DNA of 64,000 nt. It comes from Paenibacillus lactis (GTDB taxonomy: Bacteria > Bacillota > Bacilli > Paenibacillales > Paenibacillaceae). The position numbers were made by a program, and so were the translations under genes. Position 1 is the first letter of the stretch, and each line of letters begins with the position of its first letter. Shown here in pieces: positions 42,726 through 51,929 of this stretch. The notes beneath the pieces were generated by a model, which ran no database searches, was not told where the DNA came from, and worked only from the letters and a program-made list of their open reading frames with translations. Location of the stretch: positions 1 to 64,000 of the forward strand of contig NZ_JAGGKI010000014.1 in assembly GCF_017873605.1 (NCBI RefSeq), given 5' to 3'.

Positions 42726-44090
42726 TTAACGCGAATGAACCTTGTCCCCTTGCACCCACACCTCGCGGATATGCTCAGGTCTTGCCAAATACATGATTTT
42801 CTGAAAAATATCGTGCACATCCTCATGCTCATCGAAAATCGGCAGCTTGGCGGATGGAATGCTCGTATCGATCACCTGCACATCCCATGCATAGCCTTCC
42901 TGGATACGACCGATCGGCAAGCTCAGACTATCCCCGCCGCCGGCCGTTGCCAGATAGAATGCCTGATGGATCGTAATGCGCGAATCGGGTACGCCGCGAT
43001 CTTCGGCAGGAAGGGAAGGGTTAACGCCATCCTCCAGCATCCGCGAGGATATTACCGCTTGTCGAATATTATCGAAGAGGCTTGGCGAGAAGCCGCCGGA
43101 GATATCCGAGCCCAGGCCGATCTCGACATTTTTGGCATGGAAACGGGCGACCGGGATGACGCTGTTGGCGAAATACGCGTTGGATATCGGACAATGGGCA
43201 ATCGCGGTGCCGGTGTCCGCAAATAACTCCGCATCCTGATCCTCCAGAAAATTGCAATGCGCCATAACGGATTTATCCCGCAGCAGGCCAAAATCATGTA
43301 ACGCAAAGGCATCGTTCTTGTGGAATCGATTCTTGACATATCCGTGCGCCCAATCGCTTTCGCTGCAGTGGGATTGAACATAGGTGTCATATTTGGCAGC
43401 CAGCTCGCCTAAGCCTCTAAGCCCCTCATCGGTGCAGCTTGGAATGAATCGTGGGGTGACGACGGGATAGACGCCTTGTTTTGTAGTCTTGGCTAATTCC
43501 TGTACAGCGATAATAAATTCTTCCGTATCCGCAAGTGCGGTGGATGTGTCCGCATCGCGATAGTATTCCGGATTCTGCTCGGGATCGTCCATGACGACTT
43601 TGCCAACAAGTCCGCGCTGGCCTTTGCTCGCACAGATTTGGGCTAACAGCAAGCTGGCTTCCTTATGCACCGTTGCAAAATAAAGAGCCGTTGTCGTTCC
43701 GTTGGCCAGTAAGGTGCTGACCACATCGTCGTAAACCGTGCGCGCAAACTCGAGATCGGAAAATTTCGATTCCAGCGGGAAGGTGTACGTATTTAACCAG
43801 TCGTAGAGCGGGATGTCTAATGCGGTTCCGGATTGGGCCCACTGCGGCGCATGCACATGCAAGTCGACAAAACCAGGCAAGAAATATTGACCCGCCTCTA
43901 ACCGTTGAAATTTGTCAGTGCCTTGATACGCATCCAGCAAGGACGCGTACTCGGCGTCCTCCGGGGCGACGATTCGCTCAATCATACCGTCGTCATTGAT
44001 GCAATACAGATGGTCCCGTAATACTTGAATTTCTGTGGGCGATTTGCTTGAAAAAGACGTGCCTTGAAATAATTGCATATATTTACTCAT
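42726..44090 (-). CDS. guaD: Guanine deaminase
   Basis: This 454-aa amidohydrolase has metal-binding GFVDLHVHAPQWAQSG (HxH), HCSESDW, VMAHCNFLED and the late GLGSDISGG Asp, as in long-form zinc guanine deaminases. It converts guanine to xanthine and ammonia in the cytosol. It is followed by an NCS2 permease and a strong terminator, forming a two-gene purine salvage operon. A PurBox-like element and promoter lie upstream. Confidence 0.9.
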   Translation of the reverse strand: MSKYMQLFQGTSFSSKSPTEIQVLRDHLYCINDDGMIERIVAPEDAEYASLLDAYQGTDKFQRLEAGQYFLPGFVDLHVHAPQWAQSGTALDIPLYDWLNTYTFPLESKFSDLEFARTVYDDVVSTLLANGTTTALYFATVHKEASLLLAQICASKGQRGLVGKVVMDDPEQNPEYYRDADTSTALADTEEFIIAVQELAKTTKQGVYPVVTPRFIPSCTDEGLRGLGELAAKYDTYVQSHCSESDWAHGYVKNRFHKNDAFALHDFGLLRDKSVMAHCNFLEDQDAELFADTGTAIAHCPISNAYFANSVIPVARFHAKNVEIGLGSDISGGFSPSLFDNIRQAVISSRMLEDGVNPSLPAEDRGVPDSRITIHQAFYLATAGGGDSLSLPIGRIQEGYAWDVQVIDTSIPSAKLPIFDEHEDVHDIFQKIMYLARPEHIREVWVQGDKVHSR

Positions 44091-44102
44091 GGTTACCGCC
44101 TT

Positions 44103-44159
44103 AATGTTCGTTTTTTGGAATGTGGTTGTTATTATAGACCTTCAAAAAGGATTCGTCCA
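44103..44159 (-). promoter_or_regulatory. Promoter and PurBox-like site before guaD
   Basis: On the minus strand, TGGACG (44154-44159) and TATAAT (44131-44136) are 17 bases apart. Downstream, AAAAACGAACATTA (about 44103-44116) resembles the CGAAC core of the PurR box. Only one box was found, while PurR usually uses two. No purine riboswitch is present. Confidence 0.5.
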
Positions 44160-44312
44160 TACCCTAAAGGCGAATAGATGTAGATACATGTCGAATAGGA
44201 GCGATTGTAATACCCTATCCTGATGGATAACCATCCTGGTGCGTCATTAAACTTTCCTTTGCACCCATGATAGAATAGATGTAAATCCAAGCGGTTATGG
44301 GAGGTATCCTCA

Positions 44313-44822
44313 TTGATCATTCAACTGGGTAATTTTGAAGTAACTTCCGGACAATTGGTTGTTGCGGATCCGTGTTACGAACTAGATACGAGCATCGTTA
44401 TTATGGGTGTAGTGGAGCCTGCATTGAATGGAACGTGGGTCTCGGAAGTGGAGAAGGCGGAGATCCCGGACTGGGGTGAAGCCAACGCCAAGCTGACGGC
44501 ATACCATCAGTCCGTTGCGGAACAAGGGGCATCCTTGGAGTGGATCAAGTGTCCTTTCGTGGCGGGGGTGGACAGCGGACAGGCTGGGATTTTTGATATT
44601 CACAAATACCGGATTCCGGATGCGGAAGGATCATCGGACGGCACGGATACGGAATGGTATTATGCCTGCTGTGATATCACCGAAAGCGGGGAAGAGGCGG
44701 GTGTTCTCGAGGGAGGCGTTGTCTCGCGTACCGGCATTGGCGACGGGGCGTACGGCGTGTACAAGGCGGTGAATGGGCAGGATCAGGTGGTAGGCGTGAA
44801 GATTGTTTTTATTAAAAGCTAG
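44313..44822 (+). CDS. DUF4241-like protein
   Basis: The TTG start follows GGGAGG. The 169-aa cytosolic protein opens with the family-like phrase GNFEVTSGQLVVADPCYE and has QAGIFDIHKYR, WYYACCDIT and SRTGIGDGAYGVY. This is the pattern of small regulators or sensors annotated DUF4241. The function is unknown. It is monocistronic and divergent from guaD by 220 bp. Confidence 0.7.
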   Translation: MIIQLGNFEVTSGQLVVADPCYELDTSIVIMGVVEPALNGTWVSEVEKAEIPDWGEANAKLTAYHQSVAEQGASLEWIKCPFVAGVDSGQAGIFDIHKYRIPDAEGSSDGTDTEWYYACCDITESGEEAGVLEGGVVSRTGIGDGAYGVYKAVNGQDQVVGVKIVFIKS

Positions 44823-44912
44823 GATACAACCGCAACGACTAATGCATCGTAGTCTGTACATGACGTGCACATGTCTTTAGGCAGCGGGACCGTCGAATTA
44901 TTTTTATAAAGG

Positions 44913-45506
44913 GTGATTCCTATAGAAGCTATATGCATTAAACCGATTCATCGGTTCACGGACGAAGAACAAACTGAACTTGGGGAGTGTGGATATTCCT
45001 CAAACGCAAAGTACAAGGTGACCAAAATTGAAAATGAAGAGAGAACCACGATCGACATTCAATTAGTAGAGCTTGAAGCACCGTATCACAAAGAATATAC
45101 AGACAGTGAAGATGATTTGGAGCTTTACAGCAAGATCGTCCCCATGGGATATTCACTAGGAGCATACATAGGTACTCGATTAATCGGGGTCGTAATCGCT
45201 GAGGAAATAAAGTGGAATAATACCGTTTTGATTTGGCATTTCCAAGTCTCGGAAGACTGTAGAAGAATGCATGTTGGCAAACAATTGATGGATGAATTAG
45301 TACGTCTTGCAGAAGGAAACGGAATAAGAGCAATAAACCTGGAGACGCAAAACACGAACGTAAATGCTATAAGGTTCTACAGAAAATGTGGATTTGAAAT
45401 CGAAGGCATTGATTTATCTCATTACACCAATGATGATGTTGTAGATGGGGAAGTGGCCATATTTATGAAAAGAAAAATCGGGCAAACCGGGCAAGAGTTC
45501 AAATAA
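44913..45506 (+). CDS. GNAT acetyltransferase, streptothricin-acetyltransferase (SatA) type
   Basis: This 197-aa protein has the GNAT fold with acetyl-CoA loop CRRMHVGKQLMDELVRLA (Q/RxxGxG/A variant RMHVGK), then LETQNTNVNAIRFYRKCGF. The order EAPYHKEYTD ... GVVIAEE ... LETQ ... FYRKCGFEIEG follows B. subtilis SatA, which acetylates streptothricin. Resistance activity is thus plausible but unproven. GTG 44913 has only AAAGG before it, so the start is uncertain by a few codons. Confidence 0.8.
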   Translation: MIPIEAICIKPIHRFTDEEQTELGECGYSSNAKYKVTKIENEERTTIDIQLVELEAPYHKEYTDSEDDLELYSKIVPMGYSLGAYIGTRLIGVVIAEEIKWNNTVLIWHFQVSEDCRRMHVGKQLMDELVRLAEGNGIRAINLETQNTNVNAIRFYRKCGFEIEGIDLSHYTNDDVVDGEVAIFMKRKIGQTGQEFK

Positions 45507-45585
45507 ATGCGGAGCAATGGCTCTCCCCAACTTGGGGAGAGCACCCCATAGAGTGAGCATCAGAAACATATGATAGTGATAATGG

Positions 45586-45637
45586 AACCGCACCCCTATT
45601 GTTTGACAGAACTAACAACGGAGGTGCAGTTTTTTTA
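45586..45637 (+). terminator. Intrinsic terminator after the acetyltransferase gene
   Basis: AACCGCACC pairs with GGTGCAGTT, with an inner TTGTT/AACAA stem, followed by seven Ts. A separate GCTCTCCCC/GGGGAGAGC hairpin without a T run lies at 45520-45542. Confidence 0.78.
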
Positions 45638-45704
45638 TGATTACATTTCGTTTTTGGAGACAAAGCGGGATGCCTTCTGTTAATGAAGAGTTTCGTTTCT
45701 ACAT

Positions 45705-46466
45705 TTATTGACCTTCCTGTTTATGAAGACTCAAATCATGGAGGATATGTTCGCAAATGTCGTCAGGATGGGTCAGGGTAATGATATGATTCGCGCCAGG
45801 TATTCGAACGACTTTAATTTTAGGAATTTGATTATATAACTCAGCTATGCGGAAAAGATCTTTGGATTCATTCTCGCCGATCAATAATAAAGCCTCTGCC
45901 TGAATTTCGTCCAACCTTCCTAATGCGGGAGGTAAGGAAACCGTTTCGTAAGTTTTCCATTCAAATGTCTTTTGAATGTTGTGTCTCATCATTTCACGTA
46001 GTAAATCATAGGCTTCTCCTGGTGAAATGCTCCAGGAAGGTTCGCTCAATGTTAGATCAATCATTTTATTGACGTCCGGCAACGCTTTGGCAGCTTGTTT
46101 CTCTAGTTCAGCATACTCAGGAGAAAATTGATACCCGGATAGGCCAGGAGCAATTAATACGAGTTTAGACACGATGCTCGGATAGGTCAGAGAGAAATCA
46201 ACAGCAATTTGACCTCCTAGGGAATGACCAATGAGTACAGCTTCGTCAATGTTAAGTTCGGCTAATAGCTGCCTTAAGTCCCCAACATGGTCAATTGGTG
46301 CTTCTGGAACTGGGGACCTTCCGGCTCCACGTACATCGTAAATGATGACTTTGAATATCTTAGCTAGCTTTGGCGTAATAAAGTTCCAATCACGAGAATC
46401 CATAGCGCCGCTATGGATTAATACAACTGGCCTGCCACTCCCATGAACTTCGTAGTAAAGACCCAT
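45705..46466 (-). CDS. Alpha/beta hydrolase
   Basis: This 253-aa protein has a complete alpha/beta hydrolase signature: HGSGRPVVLIHSGAMDSRDW (oxyanion region), YDVRGAGRS, nucleophile elbow GHSLGG, Asp in IGENESKD or a nearby loop, and the late His of GANHII. The layout resembles small esterases and lactonases; the substrate is unknown. GAGGAGG precedes ATG 46466. It is monocistronic. Confidence 0.88.
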   Translation of the reverse strand: MGLYYEVHGSGRPVVLIHSGAMDSRDWNFITPKLAKIFKVIIYDVRGAGRSPVPEAPIDHVGDLRQLLAELNIDEAVLIGHSLGGQIAVDFSLTYPSIVSKLVLIAPGLSGYQFSPEYAELEKQAAKALPDVNKMIDLTLSEPSWSISPGEAYDLLREMMRHNIQKTFEWKTYETVSLPPALGRLDEIQAEALLLIGENESKDLFRIAELYNQIPKIKVVRIPGANHIITLTHPDDICEHILHDLSLHKQEGQ

Positions 46467-46562
46467 CGTATAAATCCTCCTCGATAAAATGTCGTTGAAA
46501 CATCATCTTCCTCAACATTTGGACCCGAATAAGTCATTTTTTTACGTAAAACAATAGATTAT

Positions 46563-47483
46563 TTATTCTTCGGGAATTTCCACGATAATATAATTTTCCT
46601 TCATTTGATTTTGCTCGAGTTCCTGATCTTTATATGTGACCTTATTCCAGTTTTGTTTGTTAATAAGGCTGTAACCCGTAGCTCCAATATGAGGCATCCA
46701 ACGGAAGCTTGCAAAGGTTGTACCCTTAAATGACGGAAGTGTTCCAGCTTCATCTATTAACATGCGATTAATAAAATACAGGTCGTTTGCTGTGCCTGGT
46801 TTATCACCCAGGAGGCCCTGCCATTTCAGGTAAGCCGTATGGTTAGAAATTTTATAGTAACTAACTACGTTATTATTTACTTCTATGAACTGGCCGGATT
46901 CCCGTTCAGGAAAATAATATTGAAGACTAAACGTATCCAATGTCGGCTCAAATTCTTTCGGTAGTTGGGAAACCCTTGGCAAATTTATGGCTGCATTTCT
47001 TGCAGTACTAAGCTCGTCGCTTTTATAATCCTTGGTCAGTTTTGAACTTGCTTTTGTGATATATGCGGTTTGGGTCGCCTGATTCCAGGTTACGGAGCTG
47101 CTCATTGCTTCTGTAACAAAGCGCAAAGGAATCATGGTCTTGCCTTTATGGATGAACGGCGCGGAGCTAAGTTTTACGGGTTCACTATTCTTTTGTGCAG
47201 TTGTTTTATTGATCGTGAGTATTAAATGAGTCTCTTTTCCTTGGACGGTCACTTGCTTTGTCTTATTGTTCCACTTAAACGTTAAATCGTCTAAAGTCTT
47301 GGCTCCCGTTAAGGTAATAAATACTTGGTTGTTTTTTAGAAGTATATCTTCAGAGGATAGACTTGTGTTGTTGATGATTACATGTGGTTCCTGTTTTGAA
47401 GCTGCTGAAGATATGTTGTAGCTTGGAGCAATTAGAGCCGCACTGCATAGCAGCGCGATTGAAATTTGCGATATTTTTTTCAT
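46563..47483 (-). CDS. Secreted protein with copper amine oxidase-type stalk domain
   Basis: ATG 47483 is chosen for GGAGGGAA upstream and for the signal peptide that starts there (MKKISQISIALLCSAALIAP, cleavage near ASSAAS). Residues 35-155 form a Cu_amine_oxidN1-type stalk domain, recognised by HKGKTMIPLRFVTEAMSSSV, common in Paenibacillus surface proteins. The C-terminal 150 residues are unassigned and rich in aromatic residues. It is exported and probably wall-associated. Confidence 0.82.
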   Translation of the reverse strand: MKKISQISIALLCSAALIAPSYNISSAASKQEPHVIINNTSLSSEDILLKNNQVFITLTGAKTLDDLTFKWNNKTKQVTVQGKETHLILTINKTTAQKNSEPVKLSSAPFIHKGKTMIPLRFVTEAMSSSVTWNQATQTAYITKASSKLTKDYKSDELSTARNAAINLPRVSQLPKEFEPTLDTFSLQYYFPERESGQFIEVNNNVVSYYKISNHTAYLKWQGLLGDKPGTANDLYFINRMLIDEAGTLPSFKGTTFASFRWMPHIGATGYSLINKQNWNKVTYKDQELEQNQMKENYIIVEIPEE

Positions 47484-47570
47484 GAATTTCCCTCCAAAAT
47501 ATGGTGTCATACTTTATGACGTAAAAAAAGCTGGAAAGTTACAAGGATTTTATTCATTGGAGCCTCTCGC

Positions 47571-47822
47571 TTGTCCATGAAGACCGAAATTAACAAAATC
47601 CTTCATATGGGGCATGTGGTCCATGATATGAAAACGATCCCGGGAGAAGCCTTCACGTCCTCACCGGGATTTGCCGGATATGCAGTAAAGGTGCGAGACC
47701 TTGCCATTACCCGGCGGCATCTTGAATCGAATGGATTCCCGGTGGTTGAGACGGCCCGGGGAGATATTTTTGTTCCGAGCGCCTCCCTTCTCGGGACGGC
47801 TCTCATTTTCACGGAAAGATAA
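47571..47822 (+). pseudogene. VOC/glyoxalase-like fragment
   Basis: The 83-codon frame opens with TTG or ATG without a ribosome-binding site. It reads like the C-terminal third of a glyoxalase-like protein: YAVKVRDLAITRRHLESNGFP, then VPSASLLGTALIFTER. The N-terminal domain is absent, so it is probably a truncated gene. Confidence 0.45.
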
Positions 47823-47905
47823 GCATCATAATTTTTTTTCGATTCCTGTCACACTCCGCACCCCTTGCCCGTCATACAGGTAAAAATCGAAGGGAATGAT
47901 GAACG

Positions 47906-49207
47906 ATGCAACAGTATGATGTGGTCGTTGTTGGCGGAGGGATTGCCGGGTTGACCGCTGCAATTTATGCAGCGAAAGCAGGGAAGCAAACGCTCATCAT
48001 TGAGAAACAGGAACGATTAGGCGGCCGGGCCATGTCCATGAAGAAAAAAGGGGCTTACTTCAATCTGGGCGGGCATGCCTTGTATAAGGGAGATGCTTAC
48101 GCAACTTTCATGGATTTGGGAATTCACGTTCAGGGAGCGGAGCCCTCGATTGAAGGTTATGGGGTGTGGAAGGGGAAATTGAGCATTTTGCCCACGGATA
48201 TGAAATCTTTATTCACGACCCCGCTCTTGTCTTGGAAAGGGAAGCTGGAGCTTGCTGCCTGGCTGGGGAAACTCGGCAAAATGGATACCCATCCCTATGA
48301 TCGCATCAGTATTCGCGAATGGGTCGAATCGAATTTGCGGGATCCGATGGTGCGTAATATTTTCTATTCCTTGCTGCGAACCGCAAGTTATGTGGTGGGG
48401 CCGGATTTGCCTGCAGCGGGTCCTGCATTGAAGCAGCTTCAAAGTGCCCTTAAAGGTGTGTTGTATCTGGACCGAGGCTGGGGCGAATTGGTCGAAGCGT
48501 TAAGAAGAAAGGCATCCGATCTCGGCGTGCGGTTTGTAACGAACAGCCTGGTTACGTCCATCGATGTCCAGGATGGCAGCGTGCGTCACGTGCTGTGCAA
48601 GGATGGAGCGAAGATCGGCGCACACCATGTCGTTCTCGCCACACCGCCTTCGATTGCCCATCAGCTGGTGCCTTTTTCAGAAAAAACCGCCCTTCATACC
48701 TGGAAAGAACAAGCGATCGAAATCACGGCAGCCTGCCTGGATGTTGCATTGAGACGTCTACCGAAACCCAAACAACAATTTGTATACGGCATCGATCAAA
48801 CCGTCTTTCTTTCCAATCAATCCCGTGCCGCTTATCTAAGCGACGACGGTGCGCAAGTCATATCCGTTCTGAAATACCAAGGGAAAGAGACCGACCCGAA
48901 TAAGGATTTGCGCGAGCTTGAGGGGATGCTGGATTTGGTGCAGCCGGGGTGGCGGGAAGAGCTGATTGTCAAACAATACCTGCCGAAAATGACGGTTTCT
49001 CATGATTTTATGCATGTGAACGGACGTGTTAATCCCGGACCGGCCGTTCCCGAAATTAGCGGTTTATATGTAGCAGGAGATTGGGCGTCACATGGTGAAC
49101 TATTGGTGGATGCCGCGACGGCAAGTGCCAAAAGAGCGGTGCAACACATCCTCTCCCTTGAACGGAAGGAAAGGACTGACCTTTATGAGCATCGAGGAAT
49201 TGTATAA
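47906..49207 (+). CDS. FAD-dependent amine-oxidase/phytoene-desaturase-like oxidoreductase
   Basis: This 433-aa protein has an N-terminal dinucleotide-binding motif VVVVGGGIAGLTAAIYAAKAG, followed by IIEKQERLGGRAMS, and a C-terminal FAD motif GLYVAGDWASHGELLVDAA. This is the architecture of flavin amine oxidases and carotenoid desaturase relatives. The substrate is unknown. Its end overlaps the start of an ECF41-type sigma factor by 23 bp. This fits, since ECF41 genes usually sit next to oxidoreductases. GGGAATG precedes the ATG. Confidence 0.88.
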   Translation: MQQYDVVVVGGGIAGLTAAIYAAKAGKQTLIIEKQERLGGRAMSMKKKGAYFNLGGHALYKGDAYATFMDLGIHVQGAEPSIEGYGVWKGKLSILPTDMKSLFTTPLLSWKGKLELAAWLGKLGKMDTHPYDRISIREWVESNLRDPMVRNIFYSLLRTASYVVGPDLPAAGPALKQLQSALKGVLYLDRGWGELVEALRRKASDLGVRFVTNSLVTSIDVQDGSVRHVLCKDGAKIGAHHVVLATPPSIAHQLVPFSEKTALHTWKEQAIEITAACLDVALRRLPKPKQQFVYGIDQTVFLSNQSRAAYLSDDGAQVISVLKYQGKETDPNKDLRELEGMLDLVQPGWREELIVKQYLPKMTVSHDFMHVNGRVNPGPAVPEISGLYVAGDWASHGELLVDAATASAKRAVQHILSLERKERTDLYEHRGIV

Positions 49208-50069
49208 GCTTTATAAAGCTCCGCTGTTTTCTTTAGCCTATCGAATGCTCGGAAGCGTCATGGATGCGGAGGATATCGTACAAGAGGCCTTCCTGAGTTA
49301 TGAAAGGCTTCAGGATGCGGATGCCATTCGAAATGAACGGGCGTATTTATACAAAATCGTGACGAATCGGTGTCTGGACCTTTTACGCTCATCCGTCAAA
49401 AAAAGGGAGTTGTACGTCGGCCCCTGGCTCCCGGAGCCTCTCATTGAGAGGGGGGCTTCGGATGGAGCTTCGGTTGGCGATCCCTCCGACACGTATTTGC
49501 GCTCAGAGTCGATTTCCACGGCCTACCTATTGCTGTTGCAGCAGCTGAATGCGATGGAACGGGCGGTTTTTCTCCTGCGGGAGATTTTCCAGTATTCATT
49601 TGAAGAAATTGCCGATATGGTCGGGAAGAGCAACGCGAACTGCCGGCAAATTTTCCATCGCGCCAAGAAGAGCATCCATTTCGATCCGGACCAGCAACCG
49701 TCGGTATCGACGGCGGAGAAGCATATCAAGGATTTCGTGGCATCGCTATTGCAGGGAGATACGACTAGACTGCTAGAGCTGGTTAGCGAAGATGTGGTTT
49801 TCTACTCGGATGGCGGAGGCAAAGTCAAAGCGGCGCAAGTGCCTGTGGTTGGATTTGAGCTCGTGCTGAAATTCCATCAATTCCTGATCAAAACGTATGC
49901 AGGCCGATTTACGTACTCTTTCCTCATGGTGAACGGACTCCCGGGGATCCGATTCCTGCTGGATGAAACCGTTCAATACGTATATTCCTTCGCTTACCGC
50001 GATCAAAAAATTCAGACAATCTATACGGTTGCGAATCCGGATAAGTTAAGACATCTATCTCTAGGATGA
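49185..50069 (+). CDS. ECF41-type RNA polymerase sigma factor
   Basis: ATG 49185 follows AAAGGA; the frame opens further upstream inside the oxidoreductase gene. The 294-aa protein has sigma region 2 (LAYRMLGSVMDAEDIVQEAF), a WLPEP linker motif, region 4 (AVFLLREIFQYSFEEIADMV) and a SnoaL-like C-terminal extension with DGGGK and NPDKL. WLPEP, DGGGK and NPDKL are the diagnostic ECF41 motifs; the extension regulates activity in place of an anti-sigma factor. The overlapping oxidoreductase gene is the expected partner. Confidence 0.93.
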   Translation: MSIEELYKLYKAPLFSLAYRMLGSVMDAEDIVQEAFLSYERLQDADAIRNERAYLYKIVTNRCLDLLRSSVKKRELYVGPWLPEPLIERGASDGASVGDPSDTYLRSESISTAYLLLLQQLNAMERAVFLLREIFQYSFEEIADMVGKSNANCRQIFHRAKKSIHFDPDQQPSVSTAEKHIKDFVASLLQGDTTRLLELVSEDVVFYSDGGGKVKAAQVPVVGFELVLKFHQFLIKTYAGRFTYSFLMVNGLPGIRFLLDETVQYVYSFAYRDQKIQTIYTVANPDKLRHLSLG

Positions 50070-50144
50070 TTTCCGGTTTTTAATGCAGCTTATGTTTGGA
50101 AGGATTCCGCATGCAAAGTGCAGGAACTAACTTGAAGCAGAAAT

Positions 50145-50194
50145 AACCGAGCGAAGAGCAGGGCCGGTCCCTGGGGTTCGCTCGGTTTTTTTTG
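50145..50194 (+). terminator. Intrinsic terminator after the sigma factor gene
   Basis: AACCGAGCGAA pairs with TTCGCTCGGTT and is followed by seven further Ts and a G. A degenerate copy of this segment lies at 55222-55285. Confidence 0.88.
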
Positions 50195-50252
50195 TTTATA
50201 ACAGGCTTCCTTGAAGTAATAATAGAAAGCCAAGAAAGCTAAACGTTTCCTT

Positions 50253-51839
50253 TTAGGAGCGGCTCCCGGAACCCGGCAGCCATTTAAAAGTGACGGCGCT
50301 TTGGGGAGGCAGGCTGTAAGAGAAAGCTTTACCGTTCCATTCCACGCTAAAGGGCAGCTCCTCGGCTCCTGGATTGGCGCCGATCAGGACAAGGGAGCCG
50401 TCGGGATTCTCATATGCCACGGTTTCTAATAAACCTTTGTAACGAGTAGATGCGATCCGGACAGCCCCGGGATCCACAAATTTGCTGGCATGCCCGAGAG
50501 CATAATATTCCACGTTTTTCTCCACGTCTCCCGTTGCAGGATTCACCGTAATCACACCTCGGCAGTCCTTGCAGCCTCCGTTGGTCGGCCCCCCGCTGGG
50601 GTCCAGCGCCAGGTTCCAGAAAAGAACCGTTTTGGCGGCATTTCGCGGTGCACCGACGATCAGGTGGTCCATTTGCCAGCTAAGGTTGTCGCCAAAGTCC
50701 GGGCTCCATTGTCCGCCGCTGCATTCTGTAAGGTATATATTTTTGTCCGGAAAATCATGGTGAACGGCCGACATGGCCTCCGCGGAGCCTTCATAACAAT
50801 GGTACGCGGTTCCGTCGATATACGAAGCGGCTCCTGCGTCTCCAAGAACTTGTCGGGCGTACGCTTCCCCAAGTCCCCAATTATGGTCGAAAGCGATAAT
50901 TTTAGTCCCGATCCCTTGCTTGGTAAAGGCGGGGCCGAGGTAATCCCGGATGAACCGTGCCTGCTCCTCGGCACCCATGCTCATGCTTGGATAGTCCGGC
51001 GACGTGAATGCCGGTTCGTTCTGAACCGTCAGGCCGTAAATCGGAATTCCCGATGCCTCATACGCCTGAATGTATTTCACGAAATAATCCGCATAAGCGG
51101 CATAAACCTTGGGATTGGTATAATCCAAATACCAGCCGTTGTATGTCTTCTCCCCATATTTCATCCACGGCGGGGCGGTCCAGGGGGTGCCCAGTATTTT
51201 GACCGCATGGTTTTTCTTCAGGATTTTTTGCAGCAGGGAGACCACATCCGCATCCTTAGCTATTGAAAAGTGCTCCATGCCGTAATCCATTCCCGATTCG
51301 ATATCGTCATACGTATAGCTGCTCGGGCGGCCTTGTTCATCCACGGAAAAATCGGAAGCGCCGATCGTATGTCGGACAAAGCTGAGGCGGATGCCTTCTT
51401 CCGTAAACAAATCGCCCAGAAGGGAACTTCGCTGAGCTTCGGTCATGGTATGGTTGATCAGATACGCCGAAGAGCCGGTAATCGCTGCGCCAAAACCGTC
51501 CATGGTTTGATAACGGATTTCCGGATTCACCTTGATGTTGAGGGTTTCCTGGCTTGAAGCTTGATTCGTGAATGCGACGGGCTCCTTTTGGGTGAGCAGG
51601 TTGGTCTGATCGCCGGTCGTTAGCCATACCTCGGAAGAGATTTCGCCTTCTGTACCGGGTGGGATGGCTATAGAACAGATCAGCAGCAGGAGAACGAGCA
51701 GCAGCAGACTGAGCAGGAACCGTCTGCGCCGCTGTGTGCTTCCCGGTTTATTCGCCCGGCCGGATAGGAGCTTGGTCTCTGTTACGGCTTTGGCCGCGGT
51801 CTTGACTTCCAATACCGTCCTCTTCTCCGTTAGTTTCAA
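50253..51839 (-). CDS. Glycoside hydrolase family 30 enzyme
   Basis: TTG 51839 is taken as start because AAGGAGGAG precedes it by six bases; the frame opens at 51866. The 528-aa protein has a basic N-terminus, a membrane anchor or signal segment (RRRRFLLSLLLLVLLLLICS, about 43-62) and a GH30 domain. DGFGAAITGSSAYL marks its start, YGLTVQNEP carries the acid/base Glu, and IYLTECSGGQW carries the nucleophile Glu. A beta-sandwich C-terminal part follows. Targets could be glucosyl or xylosyl polymers. It lies 90 bp downstream of the GH3 gene and is probably co-transcribed with it. Confidence 0.9.
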   Translation of the reverse strand: MKLTEKRTVLEVKTAAKAVTETKLLSGRANKPGSTQRRRRFLLSLLLLVLLLLICSIAIPPGTEGEISSEVWLTTGDQTNLLTQKEPVAFTNQASSQETLNIKVNPEIRYQTMDGFGAAITGSSAYLINHTMTEAQRSSLLGDLFTEEGIRLSFVRHTIGASDFSVDEQGRPSSYTYDDIESGMDYGMEHFSIAKDADVVSLLQKILKKNHAVKILGTPWTAPPWMKYGEKTYNGWYLDYTNPKVYAAYADYFVKYIQAYEASGIPIYGLTVQNEPAFTSPDYPSMSMGAEEQARFIRDYLGPAFTKQGIGTKIIAFDHNWGLGEAYARQVLGDAGAASYIDGTAYHCYEGSAEAMSAVHHDFPDKNIYLTECSGGQWSPDFGDNLSWQMDHLIVGAPRNAAKTVLFWNLALDPSGGPTNGGCKDCRGVITVNPATGDVEKNVEYYALGHASKFVDPGAVRIASTRYKGLLETVAYENPDGSLVLIGANPGAEELPFSVEWNGKAFSYSLPPQSAVTFKWLPGSGSRS

Positions 51840-51929
51840 ATTCCGCTCCTCCTTATCTCCTAACAAAAAGTCCTGGGGCGAAAACGCCCCAGGCTAAGAA
51901 TTGATGAATAGAATGAATGAATCGTATGG

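Noticed and set aside
44091..44312. Purine riboswitch before guaD
   Set aside because: The conserved loop sequences of the purine aptamer are absent; only a PurBox-like site is seen.
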